Assembly (NCBI GenBank): GCA_035291645.1 | Contig: DATDRQ010000052.1 | Span: forward strand, 1 to 12,827 | Length of the DNA stretch: 12,827 nucleotides | Direction of reading: 5' to 3' | Source: DATDRQ01 sp035291645 | Lineage (GTDB): Bacteria; Chloroflexota; Anaerolineae; Anaerolineales; UBA4823 | Part shown: positions 5,537-12,824 of the stretch, in pieces | Layout of the letters: each line of letters starts with the position of its first letter | Position numbering within the stretch: the first letter of the stretch is position 1 | Made by a program: the position numbers and the translations under genes | Notes under the pieces: generated by a model | The model's database searches: none | What the model saw: only the letters and a program-made list of their open reading frames with translations | Told to the model about the DNA's origin: nothing

Positions 5537-6741
5537 AGCGCCGGTCTGTTTGCCTGATCGCCCGCGGAGTGAAAGAGCAGAATCTCCGCTTACAGCCCTG
5601 GCGGTATCTGGTGGAAGTCGTGCGAGGCCTCGCGGCGCGCGGCCATCCTGTGCTCCTCGTCAGCGATGGCGATCCAGGAACCTACTCTTGCAGGGACATT
5701 CAGATTTCCAATTTATCTTCAGTCAGCAACCTGCGCTGGCGACTTAACAAAGACTTACATCGATTGATCCAGCATCACCAGCCGGATGTCATCCTTCAGC
5801 ACATCGGGTTGACAAGTCTCTTGCATCAAGACTTCGATCCTTTCGGCGGGTCGGCAGGCGTAGGAATATTCACTAGCCCGATCTACCGCCCGAGGGACAT
5901 TTCCGGGTTGGGTCTTGGCCGGTTAATCCGCAGGCTTCCCCTGACCGGAGCTCACTTGATTGGTAGCTGCATGCCCTGGAGATTCGTGCGATTGAGGCTC
6001 GAACAAAGCCCGTTTCAACGCCTGGTCGTCCAAACACAAACCACCCGTGACCAGCTGTTCAGAATGGGTGTGCGTACCAAGCCAATTACGGTGATCTCAC
6101 CCGGTGTGGACCAGGAGTGGAGAGTGAACGGCAAAGGGACCAAATTTCAGGTACCGTCTCTGTCGCACTTCCACGAGAATGAAAACGTATTCGTCTATTT
6201 TGGACCCGCCGACGAGGTGCGTGGTTTTTACGACCTCATGAAGGGGTTCGATCGAGCATTCAAACAGGATAATTCTTTGCGGCTGGTGGCCCTGGTTCGC
6301 AGGGATCGGGATGTTTTTATGGGAGAGTCATTCAGTCGCAACAAGATTTCCGAATGCTTACCGAACTCTATTTTCAGGATCGAGACCAATCCACTGTCAT
6401 CGGGAGATCTGGTTGCCCGTGTGGCAGAGGGAGATGCGGTCGTGCTGCCCTTTGCGCTGATTCCCTCTGACGCTCCGCTCAGCGTGATCGAAGCGGTCGC
6501 GCTCGGAAAACCGGTGGTGACCACGCAGGTGGCCTGCCTGCCGGAACTGGTCGCAGTTGGGGTTCATTTCCTTGCCAGGCCCGGGGATGTGGACTCACTC
6601 ACCCAGGCGCTGTTGCAAGCTGCTGGCTATCTCAGGCGGGAGAGGCAGAGCAATACAAGTCGTGTAACTTCTTCGATCTGGCGGGAGAGGAGCTGGCAGG
6701 TGGTGGGAGAGGAATGGTCGAACCTGATCCAGAGCCTTTAA
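5533..6741 (+). CDS. GT4-like glycosyltransferase with a variant catalytic motif
   Basis: 402 residues when started at the TTG at 5533-5535, which overlaps the previous stop. The frame is open further upstream to an ATG at 5437, but that part only shadows the end of the preceding gene and its translation is not family-like. The sequence becomes convincing at KRRSVCLIARGVKEQN; AGGA lies at 5519-5522. Donor-domain features, numbered from the TTG: VISPGVD at 187-193, VFVYFGPADEVRGFYDLMKGF at 219-239, GDAVVLPF at 300-307, and SDAPLSVIEAVALGKPVVTT at 312-331. In that last segment the first Glu of E-x7-E is Ser312, while Glu320 is kept. Such variants occur in GT4 relatives, so loss of activity should not be assumed. 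The N-terminal half is poorly recognisable and may bind an unusual acceptor. Confidence 0.82.
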   Translation: MKRRSVCLIARGVKEQNLRLQPWRYLVEVVRGLAARGHPVLLVSDGDPGTYSCRDIQISNLSSVSNLRWRLNKDLHRLIQHHQPDVILQHIGLTSLLHQDFDPFGGSAGVGIFTSPIYRPRDISGLGLGRLIRRLPLTGAHLIGSCMPWRFVRLRLEQSPFQRLVVQTQTTRDQLFRMGVRTKPITVISPGVDQEWRVNGKGTKFQVPSLSHFHENENVFVYFGPADEVRGFYDLMKGFDRAFKQDNSLRLVALVRRDRDVFMGESFSRNKISECLPNSIFRIETNPLSSGDLVARVAEGDAVVLPFALIPSDAPLSVIEAVALGKPVVTTQVACLPELVAVGVHFLARPGDVDSLTQALLQAAGYLRRERQSNTSRVTSSIWRERSWQVVGEEWSNLIQSL

Positions 6742-8162
6742 CGCCCCGTTGTGTTCCGAGATTTATCTATCTAACCGGCTGCGATGGGGTGGGGAAGACT
6801 ACCCAGGCCCGGTTGCTCGCCGGTCGCTTGCGGGAAAGCGGGATTCCGGTCCGCTCACTCTGGCTGCGCTTTCCTTTCTTCTTCAGTCTGCCGTTACTGG
6901 CTTACGCCCGCTGGCGAGGGTTCAGCCGCTATGAAGAAGATGCAGGCGACCGGCACGGGTACTGGGATTTCGAGCGCTCCTGGCTGCTGCGGACGGTTTT
7001 CCCCTGGGTGCTGCTGGTCGACACAGCCTTAGCGGCATTCTTCCACATTTCTTTGCCGTTGTGGAGGGGAAAAACCATCGTCTGCGAACGGTACGTCCTG
7101 GATATCCTGGTCGACCTGAGCCTGGCGCTAAAGGACCTCGATTTCCACAAGAAAAAACCGGGCAGCCTGTACCTGCGGCTTCTCCCCAGGATTGCACCAA
7201 TCTTAATGCTTGACCTGGAAAGCTCAGCCATTCGTTTCAGGAGGCCTGACCTGAATTCAGACCGGCGTTTAGACTCCCGCCTGGATGCCTATCGGAAACT
7301 GGCTGCCGATCTGAAGATCCCATCCATCACGACCGAAGTTCCGCTTCACGACGTCCACCGGAAAATTGTCAGATCGATCAGGGTTGGCGCTCAGAGCAGG
7401 AACCTGCAAGGGTATGGGAAAATCAGGCACAATAAAATCCACGAAATGCTGGATTTTCCAATCGTTGCGCTGGGGAGCCACTGGACGTTCCAGGGATTCT
7501 TCTGCATGGAATGGAGCGAACGCTGGTTCAAGCTGGCGATCGACGCCGGAATTTTCCTGCCTGCGGTGTTCCTTCTCCGTCTCATCTTACCGTGGCCGGT
7601 CGCGCTGCTGGTCAGCTTCCTGATCGCGCATACCCTGAACTTTCTGTTCAACGCTCACCTTTGGGGTGTATTAAAGCATTATGGATTCGCCTCTCTGCCT
7701 CGAGAAGATTTCTACCGGTACGTTGCGGGGTTCCTGGCGCGGGCGGATCGGGAGCCGGCGATCACCGGGTTAAAGGTCTATGGCAGCCTGTCGCGCCGCG
7801 CATGGACGCCTTTCTCTGATTTGGACGCGCGCATCGTCCATGCTCCCGGCGCTCGAAATATTTGCCGCGCCGGTGGGTTCCTTATCAAGGAAAGGTCGCG
7901 CGCATTATTCTCCCGGTTTCCTGTGGACCTGTATTTGACGTCTGCAAGTCATTTTAATAATTCATTTGGGAATGTCATCGCGTGCGAAGCGAAGCAATCT
8001 GGACCCACTGCTTGGGGATTGCTTCGTCGTTTCACTCCTCGCAATGACTCCTCGATTATTTTTAATATTGCTTGTAGTCAGCAGGCCAGTCCTGAAACCC
8101 CGATCTATCTAAGCAAACCATTTTCGGCCGAATTCCTTGAGAGATGGCAACCTGGCGGTTGA
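6714..8162 (+). CDS. Fusion: thymidylate-kinase-like domain, two membrane helices, nucleotidyltransferase-like domain
   Basis: 482 residues. Residues 15-215 resemble thymidylate kinases: Walker A GCDGVGKTTQ (22-31), CERYVLD at 124-130 in the place of the DR(Y/H) motif, LMLDLES near 164-170 and an Arg-rich lid near 174-191. Residues 274-315 form two membrane helices. Residues 355-405 then show the polymerase-beta-type nucleotidyltransferase signature: YGSLSRRAWTPFSDLD with Gly357-Ser358, Asp369 and Asp371, and a candidate third Asp in PVDLYL (Asp405). Such domains move a nucleotide or a phosphorylated group onto a small molecule or sugar. The joint role here is not known; supplying or modifying an activated precursor in the glycan pathway is an inference. 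The ATG overlaps the previous gene by 28 bp and follows GGGAG (6705-6709). Codons 421-445 are a palindromic repeat lodged in frame, so the C-terminus may be altered. A frameshift joining two genes is unlikely since the frame is continuous. Confidence 0.75.
   Translation: MVEPDPEPLTPRCVPRFIYLTGCDGVGKTTQARLLAGRLRESGIPVRSLWLRFPFFFSLPLLAYARWRGFSRYEEDAGDRHGYWDFERSWLLRTVFPWVLLVDTALAAFFHISLPLWRGKTIVCERYVLDILVDLSLALKDLDFHKKKPGSLYLRLLPRIAPILMLDLESSAIRFRRPDLNSDRRLDSRLDAYRKLAADLKIPSITTEVPLHDVHRKIVRSIRVGAQSRNLQGYGKIRHNKIHEMLDFPIVALGSHWTFQGFFCMEWSERWFKLAIDAGIFLPAVFLLRLILPWPVALLVSFLIAHTLNFLFNAHLWGVLKHYGFASLPREDFYRYVAGFLARADREPAITGLKVYGSLSRRAWTPFSDLDARIVHAPGARNICRAGGFLIKERSRALFSRFPVDLYLTSASHFNNSFGNVIACEAKQSGPTAWGLLRRFTPRNDSSIIFNIACSQQASPETPIYLSKPFSAEFLERWQPGG
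7974..8048. repeat. Palindromic repeat of the 1571-1747 family, lodged in frame inside a gene
   Basis: The left arm starts GTCATCGCG and ends GCGAAGCAATC; the right arm starts GATTGCTTCG and ends CTCGCAATGAC. They are imperfect inverted copies around a short centre (about 8001-8015). The termini and inner GCGAAGCAATC / GATTGCTTCG cores match those of the element at 1571-1747. It spans exactly 75 bp, beginning on the first base of codon 421 and ending on the third base of codon 445 of the fusion gene. It contributes peptides such as CEAKQS and LLRRFTPRNDS, which I recognise as the usual translation of this repeat type in bacterial proteins. It contains no stop in this frame. Confidence 0.85.
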
Positions 8163-10498
8163 GGTATCGAAGAACTGCAAGGTTTGCCAGGCGGAGCTGC
8201 CCCCGGTTCGGCCAGGTTTGTGGGGTGTTCGCCCTGGTCGTGCTCTACATCCTGCCCGGGATGGCTTTTTCGTATAAATCGGTCCAGGAACCCTGGACGC
8301 TGTTCCGCCTGGCGCGGGCCAGCCTGTCCCTCCCCGCCGGGCGCATCGCCGCGTTTAGCGGCGCGGCCTCGGCTTACCGGGGGGAGCACCTCGGCGGGGA
8401 GCTGCTCCAATCGGCCTTGATCGGTCTGACCGGCTGGCCCCTCGAGAGTCTGGCCCTGCTGCCGCTCGGCGCTTTGATCCTGCCCGCCCTGTACTTCGCC
8501 GTCATCCGGGTCATCTCACGCTCGGCCTGGCTGGCCTTGTGGCTGGCCTTGTTCGCCGCCTGGTACTACCCGCGCCAGTTCTCCCACTACGCCGTGCAGA
8601 CCTACGTCTGGACAGACGCCCTGTTCCTGTGCTTCGCCCTGCTGCTCTACCTGTGGCTGCTGCGCCCGTCGCCCCTGCTCTCTCTGCTCCTGGTCGTCAT
8701 CTTCGCGGCCGCCTTCCTGCATTACCAGACCACCCCGTTGTGGATGATCGTCGCCGTCACCGCGGCGGTGCTGCTGGCCCGCTGGCGAAAGGAGCTTTAC
8801 CCGGCGGACCGCCGCCCGCCCGCCTGGGCTTTACCGGTGCTCTTTGTGGTCATCTATTTGCAGTTCGATACGGTCTTCTTCGGCAATTTCCTGGGCCACC
8901 TGCGCCAGGAGCCCATCGATCGTTTGCTGGCGGCGAACATCGCCGGCAAGGTCCTGGCCCCCCTCTTCGGCTGGCAGCCGGCTGCGCTGGGCGAGTATGC
9001 CGCCGCCCCGCTCAGCCCGCGCCTGGCCACCTGGACCACGCTGCTGGCGATCCTGATCCTGATCGCGCCGGTCCTGGCTTGGTGGTTGCGGAAGATCGAC
9101 CGGGCGATCCGGGCTAAACGCTTCACCTACTTAGTCGAGCGGGTCGAGGACATCTTCGTCTGGTCGCTGCTGGCGGTCGCGGCAGCGCACGCCCTGATCT
9201 ATTCCTTCTATGGGGCGCTCAGCCTGCGCCTGATCGACCTGGTCTTTCCGCTGATCCTGCCGGTCGTCCTGATCGAATTCTCCCATGGGCGGCGTACTGC
9301 GAACGTCCTGGCGCCCGCCCTGGCGGTCTGCGCCGGGATTGGTTTCCTATCCTATACGGCAGCTTTGCAGCCGGATATTCTCGCCGCCGAGACCGGCCTG
9401 GCGGGCGACCTGCTCGTGGATAATAGCCGCATCCTGGCGGACGCCAACACCTTCGGCGGCCTGTCCCTGAATACGTCCGAATCCGGGAAGCTGATCGAAC
9501 TCGTCTGGCTGGATGCGGACAGGTACGCCTCGGTCGCCGGTGATCGGCCTGCCGGTCAGGTGGGCTTCGACTACCTGGTCACCGACAACCAGAGCAAGCC
9601 CATCATTTCCCAGGGATGGGTGTTTTACGAGCCCTGGGTAGATCACCTCACGGAGATCGAAGCCAACCTGACCCTGGACCAGATTTACGCCAGCGACCGG
9701 GTGAGGGTGTTCCAGCCCGCCGGCCTCCCGCTCCCGCGCCGGCTGACCGAGGCCGTGGTCTCCTTAGATGCCTCCCGCCCGGCAGGGATCGGGGCAGGCA
9801 GGGTATTCGCGGCGCTGTTCCTGCTGCTGTTCGCCCCCGGCGCAGCCCTGGCTTTGCTCATCCTTCCCCGGCTGAACCTGAGCGGCGCAGATACTGAGAC
9901 CAGGCAGGTTTTCCTGGCCCTGGCGGTTGGCTTGAGCATTGCCGTGAACACCTGCCTCGGCTACCTGGTCAACTTTACCACCCTGGGGCTGAGCTGGCTG
10001 CTGCCGCTGGCTGTGGTGTTGACGGTCACTGCTCTCGTCATTCGTCTTGCGCTGCCTTTCCCGAAGCCGGCTCAATCGTTGTGGCCAATCCTCCTGCTCG
10101 TGCTCGCGTCCCTGGCGGTCTGGTCGCTGGCCACGACGCTGGTGGATCTTTACCGTTCCCAGGCCCGCCAACCGGATACCGAGTTCTTCCTCACCGCCGG
10201 GGGGGCTGCCCAGGACCAGATCTTAGCCAACGTGGTCAACCGGACTTCCCAGATAAAAACCTGCAGCCTTCGCCTGGAGCAGGGCGGGCATTCCACCCAG
10301 GAATTGGCTACCTTCAGCCTCCCGCCCGAGGCTGCCTGGCAGGCGCCGGTAGACATGCCGGGAAGCCTGGGCGGGGATCGCCTGGTCTTTATCCTCGGCT
10401 GCGACCGCCAGCTTCGCTTCGCCCTGCACCTCAACCGCTTGCCGTCTGGCCGGGCTGGGGAAATTCAGGCAACCGGAGAACAGGATGACGTTCCATGA
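8144..10498 (+). CDS. Large polytopic membrane protein: GT-C-like N-terminal part joined to a DUF1616-like C-terminal part
   Basis: 784 residues and the largest gene in the window. About ten hydrophobic helices fall between 24 and 405, with a first outside loop (about 42-100) containing EHLGGELLQSALIGLTGWPLE. A soluble segment (about 408-545) follows and ends with IYASDRVRVFQPAG, similar to the closing strand of the outside domain of many GT-C/GT39 enzymes. Residues about 552-670 hold four more helices with FAPGAALALLILPR and a Gly/Leu-rich LAVGLSIAVNTCLGYLVNFTTLGLSWLLP, and 678-784 is a soluble tail starting TEFFLTAGGAAQ. That order (helices, then TEF-type start, then beta-rich domain) resembles DUF1616 proteins. 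GT-C enzymes use polyprenyl-linked sugars outside the membrane, which would fit the DPM1-type enzyme at 2449. No catalytic residue can be assigned with confidence, and a polymerase or ligase role is also possible. The gene overlaps the previous one by 19 bp and is clearly richer in GC than the pssD-GT4 block. Confidence 0.6.
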   Translation: MATWRLRYRRTARFARRSCPRFGQVCGVFALVVLYILPGMAFSYKSVQEPWTLFRLARASLSLPAGRIAAFSGAASAYRGEHLGGELLQSALIGLTGWPLESLALLPLGALILPALYFAVIRVISRSAWLALWLALFAAWYYPRQFSHYAVQTYVWTDALFLCFALLLYLWLLRPSPLLSLLLVVIFAAAFLHYQTTPLWMIVAVTAAVLLARWRKELYPADRRPPAWALPVLFVVIYLQFDTVFFGNFLGHLRQEPIDRLLAANIAGKVLAPLFGWQPAALGEYAAAPLSPRLATWTTLLAILILIAPVLAWWLRKIDRAIRAKRFTYLVERVEDIFVWSLLAVAAAHALIYSFYGALSLRLIDLVFPLILPVVLIEFSHGRRTANVLAPALAVCAGIGFLSYTAALQPDILAAETGLAGDLLVDNSRILADANTFGGLSLNTSESGKLIELVWLDADRYASVAGDRPAGQVGFDYLVTDNQSKPIISQGWVFYEPWVDHLTEIEANLTLDQIYASDRVRVFQPAGLPLPRRLTEAVVSLDASRPAGIGAGRVFAALFLLLFAPGAALALLILPRLNLSGADTETRQVFLALAVGLSIAVNTCLGYLVNFTTLGLSWLLPLAVVLTVTALVIRLALPFPKPAQSLWPILLLVLASLAVWSLATTLVDLYRSQARQPDTEFFLTAGGAAQDQILANVVNRTSQIKTCSLRLEQGGHSTQELATFSLPPEAAWQAPVDMPGSLGGDRLVFILGCDRQLRFALHLNRLPSGRAGEIQATGEQDDVP

Positions 10499-11090
10499 AA
10501 TGGTCGATCTACTGCGCTGGGACTGGCGCGTAAACCCCGGCTTTAGTTGGGATCGCCAGCGCGCCCGGCTGTTCGTGACAGAGCTGCGCCTGGAACAATT
10601 CGTTTACGGGAAGACCCACCCGCGGCCCGGCTGGCCAGCCGCGAGCCTATGGCTGGTTTGCCGCGGGCTGGGCTCGCTCTTCCAGTGGTGCCTGTGCAAC
10701 TCTAACATCCCCGGGTCGGTGCAGGTCGGTCGTGGGCTACGCCTGCCCCACCCGCAGAACATCATCGTCGCCGGGACTGCCCGGCTGGGTGAATTCTGCA
10801 CCCTCTACCACAATGTGACAATTGCATGGAACGGCTTCCTGCCAACCCGGGCAGGCGCCCCGTGCATCGGGAACCGGGTGCTGATTGGGACCGGCGCTAT
10901 CCTGATCGGGGACATCTCGATTGGTTCGCAGGTCTTGATCGGCGCCGGAGCGGTCGTCTCGCAATCCGTCCTGGATGGCTCTCGCGTCACCTGCGTCCAG
11001 CCGGTCATCTCCTCCCGAACCCTAAAGGAGAACGCCACTGAACCAGGCAGCCCGGAGCATTTGCGGGATCCTTATGCCATCTGGCGTTAG
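10485..11090 (+). CDS. Serine-acetyltransferase-type hexapeptide acyltransferase
   Basis: 201 residues. After a helical N-terminal part (1-75), the left-handed beta-helix begins: GSVQVGRGLRLPHPQNIIVAGTARLGEFCTLYHNVTIAW (77-115), then IGNRVLIGTGAILIGDISIGSQVLIGAGAVVSQSV (128-162). The LPHPQNIIV stretch matches the CysE segment with the catalytic histidine, which would be His89. In glycan clusters, relatives such as WcaB-type proteins O-acetylate sugars with acetyl-CoA, and this is more likely here than cysteine synthesis. There is no partner cysK. GGAG (10475-10478) lies 6 nt before the ATG, which overlaps the end of the previous gene by 14 bp, so translation is probably coupled. The start is well supported. 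The sugar modified is unknown. Confidence 0.87.
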   Translation: MTFHEMVDLLRWDWRVNPGFSWDRQRARLFVTELRLEQFVYGKTHPRPGWPAASLWLVCRGLGSLFQWCLCNSNIPGSVQVGRGLRLPHPQNIIVAGTARLGEFCTLYHNVTIAWNGFLPTRAGAPCIGNRVLIGTGAILIGDISIGSQVLIGAGAVVSQSVLDGSRVTCVQPVISSRTLKENATEPGSPEHLRDPYAIWR

Positions 11091-11120
11091 CGTGAGAGGC
11101 GGCTCTCCTGCAATTCAGGC

Positions 11121-12413
11121 ATGAGAATAAACCCCGGCCTGATCAGAAGACGGTTCTTCCACCAGCCACTGGCGACCTGGGGGCGAGATCGACCACTCCT
11201 GCTCAACGCCGTGTACATCTTTGGCGTGAGCATCTCTGCGGGGCTGTTCGGGCTGGTCTACTGGGCGATGGCAGGCCGTTGGTTCCAGCCGGAAGAGATC
11301 GGCTTGGCCAGCGGCGTTATCTCCGTCGTGACCCTGCTCGCCGGGTTCGGCGCGCTCGGCTTCGGCTATGGCCTGCTGCGCTTCCTCCCCGAAGCGGAAC
11401 ACCCGCTGCGCCTTCTTAACACAGTCTACACCTTCAGCTGTCTGCTTGCCGCGTCGGCCGGGCTGGTTTTTTTGTCCGGCTCTCGCTGGTGGTTCCCGGA
11501 GCTGTCGGAGATTGGAGGAGGCAATTCTTTCCCGGCAATCTTTTTGCTTTTTATCGTCTCCGTCACCCTGGGCTCCTTGGTACGGGATAGCTTCGTTGCC
11601 AGGCGGCAGGCAAGATATGCCTGGCGGTATACGCTGCTGGCTGCCGTGGCGCGCCTATTGTTGCTCATACCATTGATCGGCCGCGGCGCGGCCGGGCTGG
11701 TGGCCTCCAGCGCCCTGGCCTTCACCCTGGCCCTGGTCGTTAGCGCGGCGGTCTTTCTGCCTGCCATCCAACCGGGTTACCGGCCTGTTCTAATACTCTC
11801 CCGGGTCGAGCTGTCCCGGCTGCTGCCTTTCTCGTCCGGCAACTACATGGTCGTCCTCATAACGCAGCTCTCCCAGACCATGCTGCCCCTGCTGGTGATC
11901 AGGCAGCTCGGGCTGGCTGCGGGCGGCTACGCGTACATCGCCCTGATGGTCGCCGGCCTGCTGACCGCGCCTGGGGTGGCTCTGTCCACCTCTGCCCTGG
12001 TTGAGAGCGCTAACTCCCCGGGGACGGCCAGGCCCGTCCTGCGCCAGGCGGCGGGTATCGGGATGCTCTTCTCGCTGGCGGCTGGCGGGCTGCTTTACCT
12101 GTTCGGTCCCTGGGGTCTGCAGCTCTTCGGCCCGAACTATGCCAAAGAGACAGTCTCGTTGCTGCGACTGCTGGCGCTCTCCATCCCGCTGTTCGTGCTG
12201 GTCCAGTTTTATTTCACCTATCTCCGTTTCAGGAAGATGACCCGCCGCCTGGTGCTCCTGGCTGGGCTGCTGGTCTTCCTGACGCTCGGCGCCGTCTGGG
12301 TTTGGTTGCCAGCCCTGGGGATCGCCGCGGTCGGGGCTGGCATCCTGTTCGCCAACCTCGTCCTGGGCGGAGTGATCCTGCTCATTCACCGCGGGATCGG
12401 GCTGGTGCCCTGA
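11121..12413 (+). CDS. Wzx/MOP-superfamily polysaccharide flippase
   Basis: 430 residues with about 12 hydrophobic helices (for example 27-50, 62-84, 101-119, 137-155, 171-186, 190-215, 241-260, 268-290, 311-328, 345-366, 375-395, 398-422). Several family features are visible: an opening region with two helices around YWAMAGRWFQPEEIGLASGVISVVTLLAGFG, a central loop with the charged RDSFVARRQARYAWRY (155-170), LLPFSSGNYMV (234-244), and LFGPNYAKETVSLLRLLALSIP (335-356) near the end, which matches the LFGxxY stretch common in Wzx and RfbX-like proteins. Such proteins move undecaprenyl-linked oligosaccharides from the inner to the outer face of the membrane. It is the last gene of the cluster, 30 bp after the acyltransferase, and is followed by a terminator. 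The Shine-Dalgarno is weak. Confidence 0.9.
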   Translation: MRINPGLIRRRFFHQPLATWGRDRPLLLNAVYIFGVSISAGLFGLVYWAMAGRWFQPEEIGLASGVISVVTLLAGFGALGFGYGLLRFLPEAEHPLRLLNTVYTFSCLLAASAGLVFLSGSRWWFPELSEIGGGNSFPAIFLLFIVSVTLGSLVRDSFVARRQARYAWRYTLLAAVARLLLLIPLIGRGAAGLVASSALAFTLALVVSAAVFLPAIQPGYRPVLILSRVELSRLLPFSSGNYMVVLITQLSQTMLPLLVIRQLGLAAGGYAYIALMVAGLLTAPGVALSTSALVESANSPGTARPVLRQAAGIGMLFSLAAGGLLYLFGPWGLQLFGPNYAKETVSLLRLLALSIPLFVLVQFYFTYLRFRKMTRRLVLLAGLLVFLTLGAVWVWLPALGIAAVGAGILFANLVLGGVILLIHRGIGLVP

Positions 12414-12474
12414 CAGCGCCCCTGTCAGCCGTCTGCGCTCGAATCCGCGTTTTAAATTCCTCTGAATCAAAGAA

Positions 12475-12506
12475 CTCCCGGGCTAATGGCCTGGGAGGTC
12501 TTTTCT
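12475..12506 (+). terminator. Intrinsic terminator of the glycan operon, possibly bidirectional
   Basis: CTCCCGGGC (12475-12483) pairs with GCCTGGGAG (12489-12497), nine pairs including one G-U, around a 5-nt loop. TCTTTTCT follows at 12499-12506. It lies 60 bp after the flippase stop. Read on the minus strand the same hairpin is followed by a weaker T-rich run (TTCTTTG), so it may also stop the convergent small gene that ends at 12518. Confidence 0.8.
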
Positions 12507-12517
12507 AAACGACTCCC

Positions 12518-12754
12518 TTAGTGCAGTGCGGTTGCAATCTTCATCCCAGCGCCGATCATGAAAGCCAGTAGCAGCGGCGCGATGACGAAATTCAACGCCC
12601 GGCTCAACCGGCTCCATCCGATCCCTTGCGGATAGGCGGTGATCTCTTTCAGAATCAACAGCCCGATCAGCAGCAACGCGATGGACAGGCTAACAGTTCC
12701 GCTGGATGCGAATAAGGCTGGGGTGATATGAGCGTAATGGCTTAGGAGTGTGAT
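12518..12754 (-). CDS. Small two-helix membrane protein with a probable ATC start
   Basis: Minus-strand frame from ATC at 12754-12752 to the TAA at 12520-12518, 78 residues, starting (M/I)TLLSHYAHITPALFASSG. Two hydrophobic helices are plain: TVSLSIALLLIGLLILKEI (about 20-38) and LNFVIAPLLLAFMIGAGMKIATAL (about 54-77), joined by a polar loop AYPQGIGWSRLSR. I do not recognise the family. That it is real is supported by a consensus promoter, a perfect Shine-Dalgarno at the right distance, and a convergent terminator just beyond its stop. The frame is closed upstream by a TAA that overlaps the Shine-Dalgarno region, and no ATG, GTG or TTG occurs in frame until deep inside the first helix. The start is therefore either a rare ATC or a mutated or mis-sequenced ATG. 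Confidence 0.65.
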   Translation of the reverse strand: MTLLSHYAHITPALFASSGTVSLSIALLLIGLLILKEITAYPQGIGWSRLSRALNFVIAPLLLAFMIGAGMKIATALH

Positions 12755-12760
12755 CGATGC

Positions 12761-12767
12761 ACCTCCT
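12761..12767 (-). promoter_or_regulatory. Shine-Dalgarno that decides the ATC start
   Basis: On the minus strand AGGAGGT occupies 12767-12761, a perfect anti-16S match. It leaves 7 nt from the end of AGGAGG to the ATC at 12754, the ideal distance. An overlapping GTG at 12761-12759 is out of frame and reaches a stop after six codons. Confidence 0.75.
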
Positions 12768-12795
12768 GGTTAGACCCTCAACTACATTCACTGCC

Positions 12796-12824
12796 AGTAT
12801 ATAAACAAAACCCGGTGGAGTCAA
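12796..12824 (-). promoter_or_regulatory. Near-consensus sigma-70 promoter of the small membrane gene
   Basis: On the minus strand TTGACT (12824-12819), a 17-bp spacer, and TATACT (12801-12796): five of six matches in each box at the ideal spacing. Transcription would begin near 12789, giving a leader of about 35 nt before the predicted start codon. Confidence 0.75.

Noticed and set aside
6714..8162. Two separate genes accidentally joined by a sequencing frameshift
   Set aside because: The frame is continuous without any overlap of competing frames, and no start with a binding site was found at the domain junction near 7400-7530.
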